Of a stretch of 64,000 nucleotides of DNA, positions 60,871 through 64,000 are shown piece by piece. The notes beneath the pieces were generated by a model that was given only the letters and a program-made list of their open reading frames with translations, did not search any database and was not told the DNA's origin. Where the stretch lies: contig BLSF01000038.1 in NCBI GenBank assembly GCA_012862575.1, positions 64,317-128,316 on the forward strand, given 5' to 3'. Origin of the DNA: Parietichytrium sp. I65-24A (taxonomy: Eukaryota > Sar > Bigyra > Thraustochytrida > Thraustochytriidae). Each line of letters opens with the position of its first letter. Position 1 is the first letter of the stretch. The position numbers were made by a program, and so were the translations under genes.

Positions 60871-63619
60871 TCAATCGATCAAGCTGACTACCTCGTTGTC
60901 TTTACATTGCTTCTTGGCCTTTGGCTCCGCCACCCCCTCTTCTTTTCCGGCAACGTCATTTAGCTTTACGGAATCAGGCTCGGCGGGATTCGTTCCTGGC
61001 GTGGAACTCGAGTTGCGGTCCCGCTCGAGTTTGACGCGAACTTTTGAATAATCCACTGGAGACGCTGACGCTACATCCTGGGAGCTCGGCCGGCTTTCGG
61101 ATTCGCCGTCTTCTGATTCATCGTCCACGAGTTCTAAAACCCGGCCGCTCTCCTTGGCTGCCTGAAACGCCTTCTGCAGCCGCTCCTCCAAAGTCACCTG
61201 CTGAATCACCTCTATTCCCTCGTACGTTAGCATCTCGGCCTCCACGGGTTTGTTCAATGTTTCGCTCCTCTTTTCGGCAACATAATTCGACCCTTCGTCT
61301 CCCTTCTTCAACCCTTCCAAAGCAAGCATGAGCTCTTTTGCGAACTTCACTTCTACCGAGTCTTTCACGACAAGGTAGTGTATCTGAACATGCGATTCCT
61401 GTCCCATTCGGACTACGCGGCCAATTGCTTGAGTCACTTGTGCAGCGGCTTCTGTGTCAGACCAACCAGGGACGTCTAAGAAGATTGCTTGGGAGGCAAC
61501 CTGCAAATTGGTGCCAGACGATGACTCGCGAAGAGAGGCAATCAATACTCGCGCCTTCCTCGATGTGAACGCCATAATCGCGTCAGCCTTTTTCTGTGCC
61601 TGTTTTCCTGCCAGAGAGACGGCAGAAATACTCTGCAGGCGCAAGATTTTCTCTACAAGACCAATTACATCGGAAAAGGCACAAAAGAGCACAATTTGCT
61701 CTGACTCCGGGATGGCCCTTATCAACGTGAGTAGTCGCTCTATTTTACTTCCGTACCTGGGGACCATTTTCACCAGTGCAACATCGTCCATTTGCGCCTG
61801 CAGAGCCTTGACTTCCTGTTCAAATTTTGGAATGTTAATTGTGAGGCGAGACACTTTACTCTCCCTCCGCTTGATCATGTCTTTGCACTTGTTGAAATAG
61901 CTTTCTAATGCGCCCAGATTGCTAAGAGTGTCAACCACAGACTTTGCGATATCGTCCGGGTTCGCGGAGAAACGATTTCCTTTTCCTTCCCCATCTTGTT
62001 TGCCGGCGATCCGGAAGGTATGGATCCCATGCAAACTGAATTTTTGTTTCACTAAAGTTCTTGTCATTCGAATCTTCGAGGTCGCCCCAATTGATCGGGC
62101 GTGTTCAAGGATGAGGTCCAAGCCACGCACGGTTTCCCTCAGCGCGGGAATCTCTTGATTAGTAATGTTTTCCAGCTCCTCCTTGAGCTGTGTAATCGTC
62201 TTTTCACGCACTCCGCTAATCTTCCGGCACAAACCAGGCAAACCCCCTAGAAAGTTGAACGCGAGATGGTTTGGGGTAGGGGTAGTGGTGATCCACGAGT
62301 CCGCAACCCTCTTCTTTTCCCGAAGCTCGTTTCGGATCGACTCGGATGCGGCCATGTGCGACAGGGCAACTCTCACCGACTCGTAGTGCTCGTCCCACAG
62401 AGACAAGGCACCGTCCTCGATGGCCATGTCAGCCTTCCTCTTTAGAGTTTGGTACAAGGACATTTCGATCGGCGAGAGGGATAGGCTAACCACGTTGAAA
62501 GTGTAGCCAACCTTCACTGCATCGCCCCTCACTGAGGAATGCGAGCGTATGTACAGTTTCCGCTTGATGATTTCGAATGGGCTGTTGACCGGGAGAGGTG
62601 TCTCCGACTCGCAGTGCAACCTCAGCCTTCGAAAACCGAGCAGTTGGTGGTTTGCAAAGACAGAGCGGCCAGCTGCAGGAAAGGGTGTGGCGGTCACCAG
62701 CCATACATTCTGGGTATATTGGGTCAATTGTAAGAGACAATCTTTCTCCTCTCGGCCCTCTTCGACGAGATCTTGAATCTCATCAAAGATTACCCTCCGG
62801 AAACCAGTTCTGTCGTTCCCCAGCACCAAGTGTGGGAAGAATAGAGCCTGCTCTTTGGGTCCCCCATGGCCGTACATCGTGCCACGGTACCCGGAAGAGA
62901 TGAAAACAGCCTTTTTGCGATAGAGTTCCACACTTTCAGGTGACAGTTTTATTTCCTCGCCGGCAGAATTAAACAAGCGACGAAAGTCGTAGTGAGAGCG
63001 ACGGCTGATGATTACACTGTGTGCGTCCACAACCACCAACGTTCGATTATCAAGAGAAATAGGATCGTCCCGAACTATGTCTTGGTAGTTCTGGAGTCCG
63101 GTTATGACCCGAATGCTTCCTTCCGCACAAAACTTGTGAGCTTCCATCGTCCACTGATGAAGAAGGTGCGTGGGCGCTAGGAGGAGGTTGGGTCCAAGCT
63201 TCGGATTTCGAGGCTCCGAGACGATGAGAGCAAGGATCTATTTGGCCCAAGTGCCATTTTACGACAAGCAAACGAGTCAATCAGAATCTATTCGTGGCAA
63301 GTCTCCTCGTCGGCCGCAAAGCGAGACCAACTTTATTCGTGAAACTTACCTCCGCTGACTTGCCCATCCCCACCGACTCACACAAACAACCACCTTTCAC
63401 TTCATAGTCTAAAAATGTCCCCAGTTTGTTCCCTGCGAACCCTTCCTTGAGAAATTCAGCATCACGCTCGATCGCGCACATCCTGTGAAGCGCGCGCTTT
63501 TGGTGGGGGAACAGCTCAAGCTTGAACTCACTAGGAGTTTCCAGCTCCGGCGCGTCGTTCGGCAAGTATGGAATGTCCATACTCGCCAGCGGCGCGCCTT
63601 TGGCTGGCGCGAAAAACAT
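60871..63619 (-). CDS. Divergent SNF2-family (superfamily 2) helicase-like ATPase
   Basis: Exons 63619-63350 and 63237-60871 (112-nt GTAAGT...ATAG intron, phase 0) encode 878 residues. Splicing joins GGCLCESVGMGKSAE to ILALIVSEPRNPKLGPNLLL and completes motif I/Ia. Motif Q-like FPHQKRALHRM is at ~37; motif I has K87-S88; motif II is FDEIQDL (~241); motif III is WLVTATPFPA. The C-terminal RecA lobe has QIVLFCAFSD, ARVLIASLRESSSGTNLQVA and motif VI QAIGRVVRMGQ. This order is SNF2-like, though motif II is DEIQ rather than DEGH/DEAH and the core holds a ~200-residue helical insert. A Ser/Glu-rich tail ends VVSLID, a SUMO-interaction-like hydrophobic string. The exon-1 frame is open to 63667 but begins with GTG, and an in-frame stop lies further upstream. 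Likely nuclear DNA translocase; subfamily unknown. Confidence 0.85.
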
Positions 63620-64000
63620 TCCGTGCCTGCTCTCCGTGATCCCAAGCTCCTTTCCGTTCACTTTCACGCCGCGCCTTCGCCAACCATGTGCGCTGTCTCC
63701 GCTCTCTGTCTCCCGCTATGCCTCTTGCCTTCACCAAACTTTCCTGTCAAGTAGGGCTCTTATTTGAAACTTTTGTCGTTCACAGTCAATCATCAATCAA
63801 AAGCAAGTCAATCATCAAAAGCAAAACTTGACTTTTTTTGACTCGGCGCGAAAGAGAAAAAGAGAAAAAGTTGAAAAAGTACGTCAAAGAATGAAGGAAA
63901 CATCCGCCATCGCACCCTAACCCAACCTAACCAAGCGTTTTCAAACGGCGGAGCAGCTCCTTGTTCCTCCGGCAACCCAGAACCGCTCGAGACTACGCGA
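63620..64000. other. Upstream region of the SNF2-like gene, cut by the window edge
   Basis: 381 bp with the presumed leader and promoter of the SNF2-like gene. It has a short upstream ATG frame that ends before the chosen start, and a TTAGGTTGGGTTAGGG word (minus strand) at about 63918-63938. Any neighbouring gene lies beyond the edge. Confidence 0.45.

Noticed and set aside
63918-63938. Telomere-like TTAGG words (also near 41050-41075)
   Set aside because: Too short and irregular for a telomere tract; more likely promoter words or chance.

Overview
The window looks like nuclear DNA of a free-living, flagellate-capable microbial eukaryote. Protein-coding genes lie on both strands at roughly one per 2-3 kb. 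Most are intronless or have one to three short introns of 50-220 nt, with GTAAGT/GTGAGT donors and CTGAC/CTAAC-like branch sites. The spacers are rich in microsatellites. A PIH1-domain dynein-assembly-type protein, tandem ABCB transporters, a TBC/calponin-homology fusion and a secreted PL14-like lyase suggest a stramenopile, perhaps a thraustochytrid. That lineage is inferred from gene style, not shown. No tRNA, rRNA, CRISPR array or intact mobile element was recognised.

Left third (1-15.6 kb): an ABCB (P-glycoprotein-type) cluster. A third copy is cut by the left edge (minus), followed by a full copy on minus (2780-6931) and a divergent full copy on plus (11456-15616). Both full copies carry the same eight-cysteine insert between TM5 and TM6 of the first membrane domain.

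Middle (16.6-39.9 kb): an N-myristoylation-type CDPK-like kinase; a protein with an acidic N-terminus, a DUF6930/DUF7309-like core and a C-terminal CaaX box; a calponin-homology plus TBC-like fusion; a mitochondrial-type four-CBS protein; a repeat plus VWA protein; an FCP1-type CTD phosphatase with BRCT; a seven-helix membrane protein; and a small basic-tailed protein behind a 7-bp minisatellite. Between them are long gene-poor spacers with short dispersed repeats and a relic RING-like fragment.

Right third (40-64 kb): a compact housekeeping block. It holds three spliceosome proteins (BCAS2/SPF27-like, SF3B5, USP39/Sad1), ribosomal stalk protein P0, genome-maintenance proteins (CINP, RMI2-like, a divergent SNF2 ATPase), a PIH1 protein, a coiled-coil protein, a calcineurin-B-like EF-hand protein, a large protein ending in a piggyBac-type cysteine domain, and a secreted two-module PL14-like lyase.

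Exon structures were worked out by eye from reading frame, splice consensus and family alignment from memory; no database search was run. Several open frames begin at non-ATG codons, so starts were moved to the first credible ATG.
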